DNA from: Glaciecola sp. UBA983
GTDB taxonomy: Bacteria > Pseudomonadota > Gammaproteobacteria > Enterobacterales > Alteromonadaceae
Length of the DNA stretch: 64,000 nt
Reading direction: 5' to 3'
Assembly (NCBI GenBank): GCA_002292215.1
Contig: DBBN01000042.1
Coordinates: forward strand, 1 to 64,000
The notes under the pieces are model-generated. The model saw only the letters and a program-made list of their open reading frames with translations. It did no database searches and was not told where the DNA came from. The position numbers were made by a program, and so were the translations under genes. Of the stretch, positions 34,429 through 43,519 are shown piece after piece (position 1 is the first letter of the stretch; each line of letters opens with the position of its first letter).

Positions 34429-36300
34429 TTGAACGGGTTATTGTCTTGCGTTATTGCTACCAAGTATAAAAATTATCAAGGATATCGAGCCGCTTTACCT
34501 GTTCGTCAATTCAGCCCCATTTTGCTATGTGTCTTGATTGGATACCTATGCATTAACACATTTCCGGTATCGGCTAATCAAAATCTTACCCCTGTCCCCA
34601 TTGAACTGACGTTTATACCTGCCATACCAAACGAGATTAATACCAATATCAACATTTCGTTAAGTACCATCAATGGCTTAGTCCAATGTTCAGATATCAG
34701 TGAACTGGCTATAAACCAGGTGCAGCAAGCGATTGGTCAAACGATTATTCAATCAGCGCATAGTTTTGGGTATTTTGCTGCACGAGTGAATAGCATCAGG
34801 CTACCTGATCCGCAGGCATGTCATGAGTGGAACGTCGCGATTAATTTGGGTAGCCAAGCGCAGATTGCAGATATCGCATTGACCATCAGCGGTGAATTAA
34901 GCGAATCGTCCGAATTAAGTCTTTTAACGACTCAGTTTAAAAAGAAACTCAACACGCCATTTCAACAAGCTCAATACCAAGGTTTTAAAGATAACTTTTA
35001 TTCCCAAGCGATTGCTCAAGGCTATTTCGATATCCATTTTCAACAGCAGAGTGTGACAGTTAATGCGGATAATCAATCGGTTGACATCGCATTACAAATC
35101 GCATTAGGTGAGCGTTACACTATTAGACAATTTGAAATTGATAACAATATTTTAGAATCGAATGTCGTCGAGACTGTTTCAGATATTAGTGTTGGCGATA
35201 ATTATTCGCTTAATGCCCTTAATACATTAACGAATGATCTCAAAAAAACTGGATATTTCACGACGTTACAAGTACGCCCCAACCTCAAAGATCGCAGTAA
35301 CAATCAAATCGATGTGGAAATTAATGGCGTTGAAAAAGCAAAACATTTTGTGAATTTTGGGATAGGCATTAGCTCCGATGAAGGACCTCGTGTGAGCATT
35401 GATTGGCGTCGTCCGCGGATTAATCAATCTGGACATAGTTTTCGTGCCTCACTCAAGGCGTCACTAATTGAACAATCATTAGTTTCAACCTATAAAATCC
35501 CTTACGGTAATCCGAATACTCAATATTTAGCCCTACAAAGTGGCTTGAAACGCATTGACCGCAATGATAGCAAAAGCAATACTGTGACTTTGGGTGCGCA
35601 ACGTTTTTTTGATATGGAAAAACGCACAGGACAAAGCCTATTAAAAGCCTGGCAGCCAAGCTTGTTTGTTCGCTATGAATACAACTCATTTACTCAAGGT
35701 AGCGACGATCAAATTAATAATCAATTATTATTTGTTGGTGGCAGCATTACTCGCTTACGCATTGATCATCCATTATTTCCAACGACTGGAGATCGCCAAA
35801 GTTTAACCTTAGAAACGGCACAATCTGCATTAGGCAGTGACATCTCGATTTCACGTGTGTTAGCCAGTAGTGCATGGCTCCGCCCCATTACTAATTTAGG
35901 TTGGAGCGTGAGTAAAATCAAAGTAGATTATTTACGTACTGATAGCTTTGTACAGACACCCAGTACATTGCGCTTTTATGCTGGCGGCGACCAAAGTGTT
36001 CGCGGGTTTGGTTATGAGGCAATTTCACCAGTAGATAGCGATAATGAGGACACTGGTGCAGATTCGTTAGTTGTATTATCACAAGAGTTTATTACGCCAA
36101 TTTCAGAATCATTCCGTGTGGCAGCATTTGTGGATACCGCTTGGGCAAAGAGCCCTGATGATGAAACCAAAGCGATAGGTAGCGGATTAGGTCTTCACTG
36201 GCAATCGCCTGTCGGACCTGTTCGAGTGTATCTTGCACGGGGTAAAAATGATTCAGAAATGACGTGGCGCCTACACTTAGTAATGGGACCCATTTTATAA
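34429..36300 (+). CDS. tamA: Outer-membrane translocation and assembly factor TamA
   Basis: Protein of 623 residues from a TTG. A hydrophobic signal region lies at about residues 23-48. Then come POTRA repeats (about 55-310; ERYTIRQFEIDNN marks one) and a C-terminal Omp85 16-strand barrel (about 315-623) with the lid-lock motif RFYAGGDQSVRGFGYE. The ending GPIL resembles TamA-type barrels. TamA sits in the outer membrane and works with inner-membrane TamB in placing outer-membrane proteins and in lipid transport. Its stop overlaps the tamB start (TAATG), confirming the pair. The N-terminus is longer than usual, so the start is uncertain. Confidence 0.92.
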   Translation: MNGLLSCVIATKYKNYQGYRAALPVRQFSPILLCVLIGYLCINTFPVSANQNLTPVPIELTFIPAIPNEINTNINISLSTINGLVQCSDISELAINQVQQAIGQTIIQSAHSFGYFAARVNSIRLPDPQACHEWNVAINLGSQAQIADIALTISGELSESSELSLLTTQFKKKLNTPFQQAQYQGFKDNFYSQAIAQGYFDIHFQQQSVTVNADNQSVDIALQIALGERYTIRQFEIDNNILESNVVETVSDISVGDNYSLNALNTLTNDLKKTGYFTTLQVRPNLKDRSNNQIDVEINGVEKAKHFVNFGIGISSDEGPRVSIDWRRPRINQSGHSFRASLKASLIEQSLVSTYKIPYGNPNTQYLALQSGLKRIDRNDSKSNTVTLGAQRFFDMEKRTGQSLLKAWQPSLFVRYEYNSFTQGSDDQINNQLLFVGGSITRLRIDHPLFPTTGDRQSLTLETAQSALGSDISISRVLASSAWLRPITNLGWSVSKIKVDYLRTDSFVQTPSTLRFYAGGDQSVRGFGYEAISPVDSDNEDTGADSLVVLSQEFITPISESFRVAAFVDTAWAKSPDDETKAIGSGLGLHWQSPVGPVRVYLARGKNDSEMTWRLHLVMGPIL

Positions 36301-39300
36301 TGAGACGCACATGGATTAAACGGACGCTATTTTCTTTACTCGCCATTATCATCATCATATTAGCATTGCCTGTGGCAATTTTGAATTCCACGTGGGCACT
36401 TAACTTCGCGACCAAACAACTTAATACGTTGGATAATATCGCGATTACTTATCAAGAAGGGACGTTATTTGACACGTTAACCTTTAGCGATATTGAGATC
36501 ACCGTACCCGGTTGGGACATTACCGTGAAGCAACTAAGCACCGGCTTAAGTTTAGATTGTGTGTGGGAGAAAAAACTGTGTGTTACTTCACTTCACGTTA
36601 TGAGCACATTGATTACACAAGTGCCTTATACCGAAATGACAGAAACAGCTGAGCCGAACACGGCGCCGGCTAATTTGCCCTTCCCTGTTAATATTAACCA
36701 AATTCAAATTACTGATTTAAGCGTAAAATTATTAGATGAGACAGCCTTAACGACGGCGCTAAATATTCCCCATATAGGCCTTAAGGCAGGGTCGAACTCG
36801 CAGGTATGGTTAGATATTGCAGCATTGGCGATTGATATTCCGTCTTTACGTGTTGAGCTCCCTATCACAGCACATGTTCCAGCGACGAATGTAGCTAAAA
36901 GCGCTGCGCACGCACAAGCACTGACAGATACGCCGGCGCAGCCCATTAATGCCCTAATTAATACGTTGCATCAACAAATCATCGCTATTGCACCACAATA
37001 TAAAGAGATAGTGACGCAGTGGCAGGCACTCATGGAGGCACCGCAACCCTGGCTTCAAGCGCAAGCTCCCATTACGATACCAATCAATCTTGAAACCATG
37101 ACTCTCAATATTGACGCGATTACCCTAAGCAATATAGCAGGTGATTTGCATCTTTCAGATTTAACATTAGCGACATTGACCAGTTTAACCCCCGAAGGGA
37201 TAAATAGTGCTATCGACTTAACCCACCCCCGCTTTTCATTTACTAGTCAGTTTGCATTAGCGCGAGATTGGACGCATCAGATTGATTCGACTCTAGCATG
37301 GCAAGCAATTAACTTAGCAGAACCATTAGTTAACTTGTCCACGCAGGCTGGTTCACTGACACTCAAAGGTGACATCAGTCAATGGCGATTAGCAAGCCAA
37401 GCAAACATTAAACAGCTCCACATTGCTGCACTGCAACTAGCCGATTTACAATGGCGATTTAACGCCCAAGGGGATCAAAAAGGTATCACGATCAGACCCT
37501 CAACCCTAAACTATGGACCTCATGCTGTCGGTTTTGAAGGGCAAATACCGACAAAGGGCTCGGCAAAATTAGGCTTAACAATCAAGTACACAACCCAAGA
37601 GCCAGAAACGATCCACGCTGCTGTTGCTTTACAAGGAAAGTTAATCAGCCCCACATTAACAGGTCAAATAACAGCCAAGGATATCCAGCAACCAGAGGTT
37701 AATCTGCATACGCTAAGCATTGATTTTACAGGTGACTTTACATCCTTAAATGCACAAATCGCTGCGAATTGGACGCATCCTAATACAACCTATATAGACC
37801 CAAATCAATCAGTACAACTACTCACTGGACAATACTCGCAATCATTGTCTTTTGCGGTGACGCCTCAGGATATTGTCGTAACCCTACAAACAATGGGCGT
37901 TAATTCCCCGCTCGGAAAGTTAGCATTAGCGCCGTACGGTCTTCGCCTTGTTCCTGGATATTTACGTTCAAGTAACGCAAACACACCGCATACCGACAAG
38001 GCCCTACTCAATATTGATCAATGGCAATTGATGCTACAAGACGAAACCGATGATGTGGTGGGAACATGGGAGATACAACCCATTGAACTAGCACTAAATG
38101 ATACCGTGTATGAGTACTTTAAAGACGGTAATTTTACACCGATAGACATCAATATTTCGACGTTAAATATTCAGTCATTACTCAATTTAGCCAACCCCTT
38201 TTTAGCCAAACACATTACTATATCCACGGATGCAAGTATTGATGGAGCGGCACAGATTGCTTTATCAGGGGGCGCTGTTGAGCCACAAATAGATGTCATC
38301 GCTAACATTGGCGTGACACCGAGTGATTGGCAAATAACGCCTAAATTGGATGCGAGTATCACGCAAGCAAAAATAGATATTGCAGCACAATATCGTCTAT
38401 TTGCAACGAACCAGCCATTGTCACTTAACTCCACCGGCACATTGGTAGGAGAAAAGTTAGGTGATATTCAATATCAACTAGTCATGGATGATAAGCTAAC
38501 CTTATATACACAAGTAAAATCCGTTAACTTAGGACTAGTCGCACCATTTTTACCACAATTTAAACGGTTTACCGGTAACACCAGTGCTAACATCGCCTTA
38601 ACCAAAGAAGGTCAATTACTTTCGTTGAACGGTATTCTTATTATTCCTGAACTTAATGTAGAAATAGAACAGTTAAATAAGAGTGCGGTCACACCTCATG
38701 GTGACATCATTATTACTCAACCCGTTGAACAAGGTTTTAGTAATCCCAATGCGGCATTCACAGAAGCGCCTCTGGATCTGTTAGCGAATATCCGAGTGTT
38801 AATCGACCCGTTACAAAAAAACACAGTAAAAGTCGCGGGGTTTGATTTTTCAACCAACTTGCAAGGTAGTGTTGAATTTTATTTAGCAAAACAGCAACCC
38901 AGTGTTATTGGCTCTATCACTTTAAACAACGGGCAATATCAAGCTTACGGTCAGGATCTGCTGATCCGGAACGGACAATTAATTTTTAATGGCCCAGCGA
39001 GTCTTCCGTTTATTCAATTGGAAGCGATCCGTAATCCTAAAAACATGAACGACGATGTGATTGCTGGATTAAAAATATCCGGTCTCCCAAACCAGTTAGA
39101 TGCCCAATTATTTTCTGAACCTATGTTAGAAAACCCCAATATCTTATCGTATTTGATTCGCGGCAAAGATCTCAACGATGATTCCCAAGAAGGAAATTCA
39201 GTATTACTCACTAATGCGATATTAGGATTTGGCTTAGGCAAATCACAAGAGGCAATTTCTGAATTTGGTGATAAGATAGGCGTACAAAATTTACAACTAT

Positions 39301-39563
39301 CCACTCAAGGACAAGGGGATAATGCTCAATTAGGGATCACCGGTCAATTGAGTGAGCGGTTATCAGTTGAATATAGAGTTGGTGTATTTAATGCGATTGC
39401 AGAGTTTGGGCTACGCTATAAGTGGTTACCTAATTTATATGTCGAAGCGACCAGTGGCGCGGAAAATGCCTTGGATGTGTTTTATCAGTTATCTTGGGGA
39501 AAGCGCGAAATCACTCCTCTTGCACCTGAGTTATCCCAGCCTGAAAAACCAGCCAAAAACTAA
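36300..39563 (+). CDS. tamB: Translocation and assembly module subunit TamB
   Basis: About 1087 residues from the ATG at 36300, which overlaps the tamA stop by one base; an earlier in-frame start would lie inside tamA. MRRTWIKR is followed by a single membrane helix (about 9-29). A very long beta-rich body follows, then the conserved C-terminal DUF490/TamB domain (about 750-1087; includes LLIRNGQLIFNGPASLPFIQLEA and VEYRVGVFNAIAEFGLRYKW). It spans the periplasm and delivers lipids or protein clients to TamA. Smaller than E. coli TamB (about 1259). Confidence 0.93.
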   Translation: MRRTWIKRTLFSLLAIIIIILALPVAILNSTWALNFATKQLNTLDNIAITYQEGTLFDTLTFSDIEITVPGWDITVKQLSTGLSLDCVWEKKLCVTSLHVMSTLITQVPYTEMTETAEPNTAPANLPFPVNINQIQITDLSVKLLDETALTTALNIPHIGLKAGSNSQVWLDIAALAIDIPSLRVELPITAHVPATNVAKSAAHAQALTDTPAQPINALINTLHQQIIAIAPQYKEIVTQWQALMEAPQPWLQAQAPITIPINLETMTLNIDAITLSNIAGDLHLSDLTLATLTSLTPEGINSAIDLTHPRFSFTSQFALARDWTHQIDSTLAWQAINLAEPLVNLSTQAGSLTLKGDISQWRLASQANIKQLHIAALQLADLQWRFNAQGDQKGITIRPSTLNYGPHAVGFEGQIPTKGSAKLGLTIKYTTQEPETIHAAVALQGKLISPTLTGQITAKDIQQPEVNLHTLSIDFTGDFTSLNAQIAANWTHPNTTYIDPNQSVQLLTGQYSQSLSFAVTPQDIVVTLQTMGVNSPLGKLALAPYGLRLVPGYLRSSNANTPHTDKALLNIDQWQLMLQDETDDVVGTWEIQPIELALNDTVYEYFKDGNFTPIDINISTLNIQSLLNLANPFLAKHITISTDASIDGAAQIALSGGAVEPQIDVIANIGVTPSDWQITPKLDASITQAKIDIAAQYRLFATNQPLSLNSTGTLVGEKLGDIQYQLVMDDKLTLYTQVKSVNLGLVAPFLPQFKRFTGNTSANIALTKEGQLLSLNGILIIPELNVEIEQLNKSAVTPHGDIIITQPVEQGFSNPNAAFTEAPLDLLANIRVLIDPLQKNTVKVAGFDFSTNLQGSVEFYLAKQQPSVIGSITLNNGQYQAYGQDLLIRNGQLIFNGPASLPFIQLEAIRNPKNMNDDVIAGLKISGLPNQLDAQLFSEPMLENPNILSYLIRGKDLNDDSQEGNSVLLTNAILGFGLGKSQEAISEFGDKIGVQNLQLSTQGQGDNAQLGITGQLSERLSVEYRVGVFNAIAEFGLRYKWLPNLYVEATSGAENALDVFYQLSWGKREITPLAPELSQPEKPAKN

Positions 39564-39594
39564 TCTAACACATCCTCCAACCTCGAGTTGTCCG

Positions 39595-39789
39595 TCATGA
39601 GACGCTTTTCTTTAAAGGTATTTGCGCAAGTATTATCGCTAAAACATACTCGGCAGGATCTGAATGGCCTTGTTCTAACGCAGAACTAATGATGCGTTGT
39701 TTGAGTTGACGATCGAGTTTTATGGTCAAACGCGCATCAACTAAACATAACGTCCCACTTTTGGCAATATACGTTGATTGTGATTTCAA
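39595..39789 (-). CDS. Small ribbon-helix-helix-like protein
   Basis: Protein of 64 residues from a TTG with AAGGAA 7 nt upstream. Residues about 19-55 read like a ribbon-helix-helix unit: a strand ARLTIKLD, helix RQLKQRIISSALEQG, a turn, and helix DPAEYVLAIILAQ. No toxin gene is next to it. Could be a small regulator or the DNA-binding part of an orphan antitoxin. Moderate confidence that it is real: good ribosome site, compact and same strand as the next three genes. Confidence 0.5.
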   Translation of the reverse strand: MKSQSTYIAKSGTLCLVDARLTIKLDRQLKQRIISSALEQGHSDPAEYVLAIILAQIPLKKSVS

Positions 39790-39842
39790 ATGCCATTCCT
39801 TTTAATCTTTAAGTAATGACTACACGATAGCAAATAAAACGG

Positions 39843-40370
39843 TTATTGTGACCTGTTCACTCGACCAGTTTTGAAGTCTATCACCTTAGCATTTTCATCA
39901 AATCGGATAAGAAAAATATCCCCATAGTCAGATTCTTGTAAACTAATTTGTTGACCGGATAAAGTATTAACCAAAAACGGAGTCGTATTGCTATGGCCAA
40001 CCACTAGGGCATCATGTCCAAGTAAAGCTAACTGTTGCGCAAAGGCTTGTAGTTGACGAGGATCATATGCTGTCACTGTCACCCCCTGTTCTAACGCAGT
40101 CGGCAATGCACTTTGTAATGTTCTTTTATACTGTGTCGAAAACACACTTTTGATTGGCTGCTGTGCGAGTAATCCGGCTAAATTTAATGCACGCCGTTGA
40201 CCATCGGCTGTCAAAGGTGGATCATTAGGATGAAGCTCATCTGGACTTGTTACTTTTTCAAAATGCCGGACAAAATACACCGTATGAGCTTGAACAGCAA
40301 CGCTGACTAGACTTAGACCAAAGCAGAGCGTTACGACCATGAGAATTGCTTGCCCGTTAATTGCTTTCAT
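39843..40370 (-). CDS. Exported histidine phosphatase-family protein
   Basis: Protein of 175 residues with a signal peptide (about residues 1-28, cleavage near VQA-HT). The mature part is a short phosphoglycerate mutase-like domain: catalytic VRHFEK (RHF where most have RHG), then LTADGQRRALNLA, TQYKRTLQSA and the second His in LVVGHSNTTP. It starts 2 bp after purT and lacks a clear ribosome site, so it is probably translated by coupling. A periplasmic phosphatase acting on an unknown phosphate ester is the best guess. Confidence 0.82.
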   Translation of the reverse strand: MKAINGQAILMVVTLCFGLSLVSVAVQAHTVYFVRHFEKVTSPDELHPNDPPLTADGQRRALNLAGLLAQQPIKSVFSTQYKRTLQSALPTALEQGVTVTAYDPRQLQAFAQQLALLGHDALVVGHSNTTPFLVNTLSGQQISLQESDYGDIFLIRFDENAKVIDFKTGRVNRSQ

Positions 40371-40372
40371 TG

Positions 40373-41557
40373 TTATAACGCGACTTGGACAGCAGCGGTA
40401 ACGGCTAATCCCTTGTTAATCGCATCTTGAGTATCAACGCCGCGAGCTAATGCCACTCCCATTCGGCGCTGCCCTGACACCGCTGGCTTTCCAAATAAAT
40501 ATAACTCTGTTTGCGGTTGAATTAACGCCTCGCTTAATCCACTAAAGCTGACTTGTGAACTCTCACCAGCTACAAGTAAAGCCACTGAAGCACTCGGTCC
40601 ATAAAAACTAATGTGCGGGATAGGTAAGCCTAAAAATGCACGTACATGTAAGGCGAACTCAGATAAATCTTGTGAAATTAACGTGACCATCCCCGTATCA
40701 TGAGGACGCGGAGACACTTCACTAAAATACACATCATCGCCTTTGATAAATAGCTCAACACCGAATAATCCACGTCCACCTAACGCATCAGTGACTTGCT
40801 GAGCAATCTCTTGTGAACGTTGTAACGCTAGTGCCGACATTGCCTGAGGTTGCCATGATTCGCGATAATCACCATCTGCTTGGCGGTGACCAATTGGCTC
40901 ACAAAAGTGTGTTCCTTGCACTGAGCGTACCGTTAACAATGTAATTTCATAATCAAAATCAACGAGCCCTTCAACAATCACTTTACCTTTCCCTGCACGT
41001 CCGCCTTCTTGGGCATAATCCCAAGCTAAATCAATGTCAGTATGACTACGGATCATACTTTGCCCTTTGCCTGAAGAGCTCATGATAGGTTTTACAATAC
41101 ACGGTAGACCAATGGTCGCAATCGCAGCAACAAACCCAGCTTTATCATCTGCAAATGCATACGTTGAGGTCGGTAAACCAAGAGTTTGGGCGACTAACGT
41201 GCGGATCCCTTCACGGTTCATCGTTAAATGAGCAGCTCGGGCGCTAGGCACGACATTAAAACCTTGTTGCTCTAAATCCAGCAAGGTTTGCGTGGCTATC
41301 GCTTCAATTTCAGGAACAATGAAATCTGGTTTTTCAGCTTCAATAATAGCCTGTAATTTAGCGCCATCAAGCATGGACACTTCATAACTACGATCAGCAA
41401 CTTGCATCGCTGGAGCATTTGCATAGCGGTCAAGCGCAATCACTTCACAACCCAAGCGCTGGGCTGCAATCGCGACTTCTTTACCTAACTCTCCACTCCC
41501 GAGTAACAATACTTTGGTTGCGGTGCTTGAAAAAGGGGTGCCAATGGTGACTGACAT
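40373..41557 (-). CDS. purT: Formate-dependent phosphoribosylglycinamide formyltransferase
   Basis: About 394 residues (E. coli 392) from the ATG at 41557, which has AGGAG 6 nt upstream; the open frame extends 14 codons further but without support. It is an ATP-grasp enzyme: [21 protein letters not shown]-terminal fold, [15 protein letters not shown]-binding loop, [25 protein letters not shown] metal site. It makes formyl-GAR from formate, ATP and GAR in purine synthesis. Lies in a unit ychJ-purT-phosphatase. Confidence 0.95.
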   Translation of the reverse strand: MSVTIGTPFSSTATKVLLLGSGELGKEVAIAAQRLGCEVIALDRYANAPAMQVADRSYEVSMLDGAKLQAIIEAEKPDFIVPEIEAIATQTLLDLEQQGFNVVPSARAAHLTMNREGIRTLVAQTLGLPTSTYAFADDKAGFVAAIATIGLPCIVKPIMSSSGKGQSMIRSHTDIDLAWDYAQEGGRAGKGKVIVEGLVDFDYEITLLTVRSVQGTHFCEPIGHRQADGDYRESWQPQAMSALALQRSQEIAQQVTDALGGRGLFGVELFIKGDDVYFSEVSPRPHDTGMVTLISQDLSEFALHVRAFLGLPIPHISFYGPSASVALLVAGESSQVSFSGLSEALIQPQTELYLFGKPAVSGQRRMGVALARGVDTQDAINKGLAVTAAVQVAL

Positions 41558-41574
41558 ACTGTCTCCTGATTTTA

Positions 41575-42144
41575 TTACTGTATTTTGGGCAAACAACATT
41601 GTTTGAATTTTTTACTGGATCCACAACAACAGGGATCGTTGCGTTTAGATTTTACCGCGCCATTCCCTGCTAGCATCACACCATCTCGATAAAACCATTG
41701 CCCATCTTCTTGGACAAAAGTTGAACGTTCATGTAAGCAATACAAACACTTAGCTTCACTGTAGAATACTTTAAATTCAACTTCTCCATAAAACTGGCCT
41801 GCATCATTTGTGGATTGTGGTAATATTTTTGTATCGAGTACCCTTAACCCTATCCAAGTCGTTTGTGCGGCACTGTTGGCTATATCATAAACGGTTAAGT
41901 TTGCACGTTCAGCACTCGCATATGTGGCAACAATATAATCATATAAACCAAGCACATAGGCACTGTAACGCGAACGCATCAATGCTTGAGGTGTCGATGC
42001 AATGGCAGTTCCTTGATGCAACGGTAGACAACATTGTTGATACGCTGTCGCACAAGCGGGACAGGCTGTTGTCGGCGCAATAACAGCGCAAGCACGCTTA
42101 GCAAGCGCAGGTTCTGTAGTACTAGTTGGCATAATTATAAACAT
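41575..42144 (-). CDS. ychJ: YchJ-like UPF0225 protein with SEC-C zinc motif
   Basis: Protein of 189 residues; a second Met at codon 5 is an alternative start and neither has a clear ribosome site. An N-terminal zinc motif ([12 protein letters not shown]) and a C-terminal SEC-C motif ([16 protein letters not shown]) flank a UPF0225 domain with [16 protein letters not shown]. Such proteins are of unknown function; SEC-C also occurs in SecA where it binds zinc. purT starts 17 bp downstream, so they are likely co-transcribed. Divergent from sbcD. Confidence 0.88.
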   Translation of the reverse strand: MFIIMPTSTTEPALAKRACAVIAPTTACPACATAYQQCCLPLHQGTAIASTPQALMRSRYSAYVLGLYDYIVATYASAERANLTVYDIANSAAQTTWIGLRVLDTKILPQSTNDAGQFYGEVEFKVFYSEAKCLYCLHERSTFVQEDGQWFYRDGVMLAGNGAVKSKRNDPCCCGSSKKFKQCCLPKIQ

Positions 42145-42217
42145 TAAATACGCGATAATATCGTTCTATCATAAGCTAACTGATAGCGAAACGACACAAT
42201 ATTTAAGGATCAGTGAG

Positions 42218-43519
42218 TTGAAAATCATCCACACATCAGATTGGCATTTAGGGCAAAGCTTCATTAATCAATCACGTAAACATGAGCATGCTTCATTTTT
42301 AGCATGGTTAATTGCGCAAGTGCAAACCCAAGAAGTAGATGCCGTCATTGTTGCGGGTGATATTTTTGATACAACCACACCACCGAGCTATGCGCGTGAA
42401 ATGTACCACCAGTTTGTTACCCAGTTGCATGCCCTTAATTGCACATTAGTATTGTTAGGTGGCAATCATGATTCGGTAGCAATGCTCAACGAATCGTTAC
42501 CATTATTACGCGCTTTAGGTACGCATATGATCCCAAATTCATTAGCTACGCCAGCAGAGCAAATCGTCCCTCTGAGCAATCGACAAACAGGTGCTATCGA
42601 GGCTATTGTGTGTGCTATTCCTTTCTTACGACCGCGAGATTTAGTGGTGGCGCAATCCGGTGAAGATGATTTATCCAAGCAAGCTCGATTTAAGGCGGCG
42701 ATTACAGATCATTATGCCAACGTGTATCAAGCTGCGTTAAATAAACGTAAATCACTGGGGTTAAATATTCCGATTATTGCCACTGGCCATTTAACCGCGG
42801 TGGGGATTCAACCCAGTGAATCCGAACGGTCTATCTATGTTGGCACACTTGAAAACTATCCTAAAGAAGCTTTTCCACCGGCAGATTACACGGCATTAGG
42901 ACACATTCATCGCCCTCAAGTCGTTAGTAACAGTCAGCATATCTATTACAGCGGCTCGCCTATTGCATTAAGTTTTGATGAATTAGGGGTGGATAAACGC
43001 GTGATGCTAGTCGAATTTGCAAACACGTCAGATGCTACCCACGTTAACCACGAACCCAAGTTTACGCCGCATCTGCGTTCAATCACCGTCCCTCGCTTTC
43101 AACCAATGCAAGAGTTAGAAGGGAAAATAGAAGAGATTAAAGCACAATTATTGACGTATCCTTTAGCAAACGATGCAGGAACGGCGTTACCGACATGGCT
43201 GTTGATTAAACTCACCGATGCAAACAGTATTCAAAATATTGCCAATACCATTGCAGAGTTTGCGCAAGACCGACATGTCGTGATCACCAAAATCATGCGG
43301 ATCCGTTCACCTCAAGAACAAGCCTTACGTGCCCAACATCATGAAGTACTAACGCAACTAACTCCAAGTGATGTCTTCGCCAAACGCCTTGAAAGCGAAA
43401 CCGAACTGAGTGATATTCAAAAAGAGCAGGTCAATAGCACCTTTAATGACATTATCACCAAAGTCACGACCGGTGTCCCCCTTGATGATATAACGGTTTA
43501 TGAGGAGCCATTAGTATGA
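42218..43519 (+). CDS. sbcD: Exonuclease subunit SbcD
   Basis: Protein of 433 residues from a TTG with AAGGA upstream; this gives KIIHTSDWHLGQSF, matching the family's N-terminus. Mre11-type metallophosphoesterase motifs are DWHLGQ, VAGDIFDT, GGNHDS, TGHLTA and ALGHIHRPQ. With SbcC it forms an ATP-dependent nuclease that cuts hairpins and protein-blocked DNA ends. Its stop overlaps the sbcC start by 4 bp (ATGA). Confidence 0.96.
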   Translation: MKIIHTSDWHLGQSFINQSRKHEHASFLAWLIAQVQTQEVDAVIVAGDIFDTTTPPSYAREMYHQFVTQLHALNCTLVLLGGNHDSVAMLNESLPLLRALGTHMIPNSLATPAEQIVPLSNRQTGAIEAIVCAIPFLRPRDLVVAQSGEDDLSKQARFKAAITDHYANVYQAALNKRKSLGLNIPIIATGHLTAVGIQPSESERSIYVGTLENYPKEAFPPADYTALGHIHRPQVVSNSQHIYYSGSPIALSFDELGVDKRVMLVEFANTSDATHVNHEPKFTPHLRSITVPRFQPMQELEGKIEEIKAQLLTYPLANDAGTALPTWLLIKLTDANSIQNIANTIAEFAQDRHVVITKIMRIRSPQEQALRAQHHEVLTQLTPSDVFAKRLESETELSDIQKEQVNSTFNDIITKVTTGVPLDDITVYEEPLV

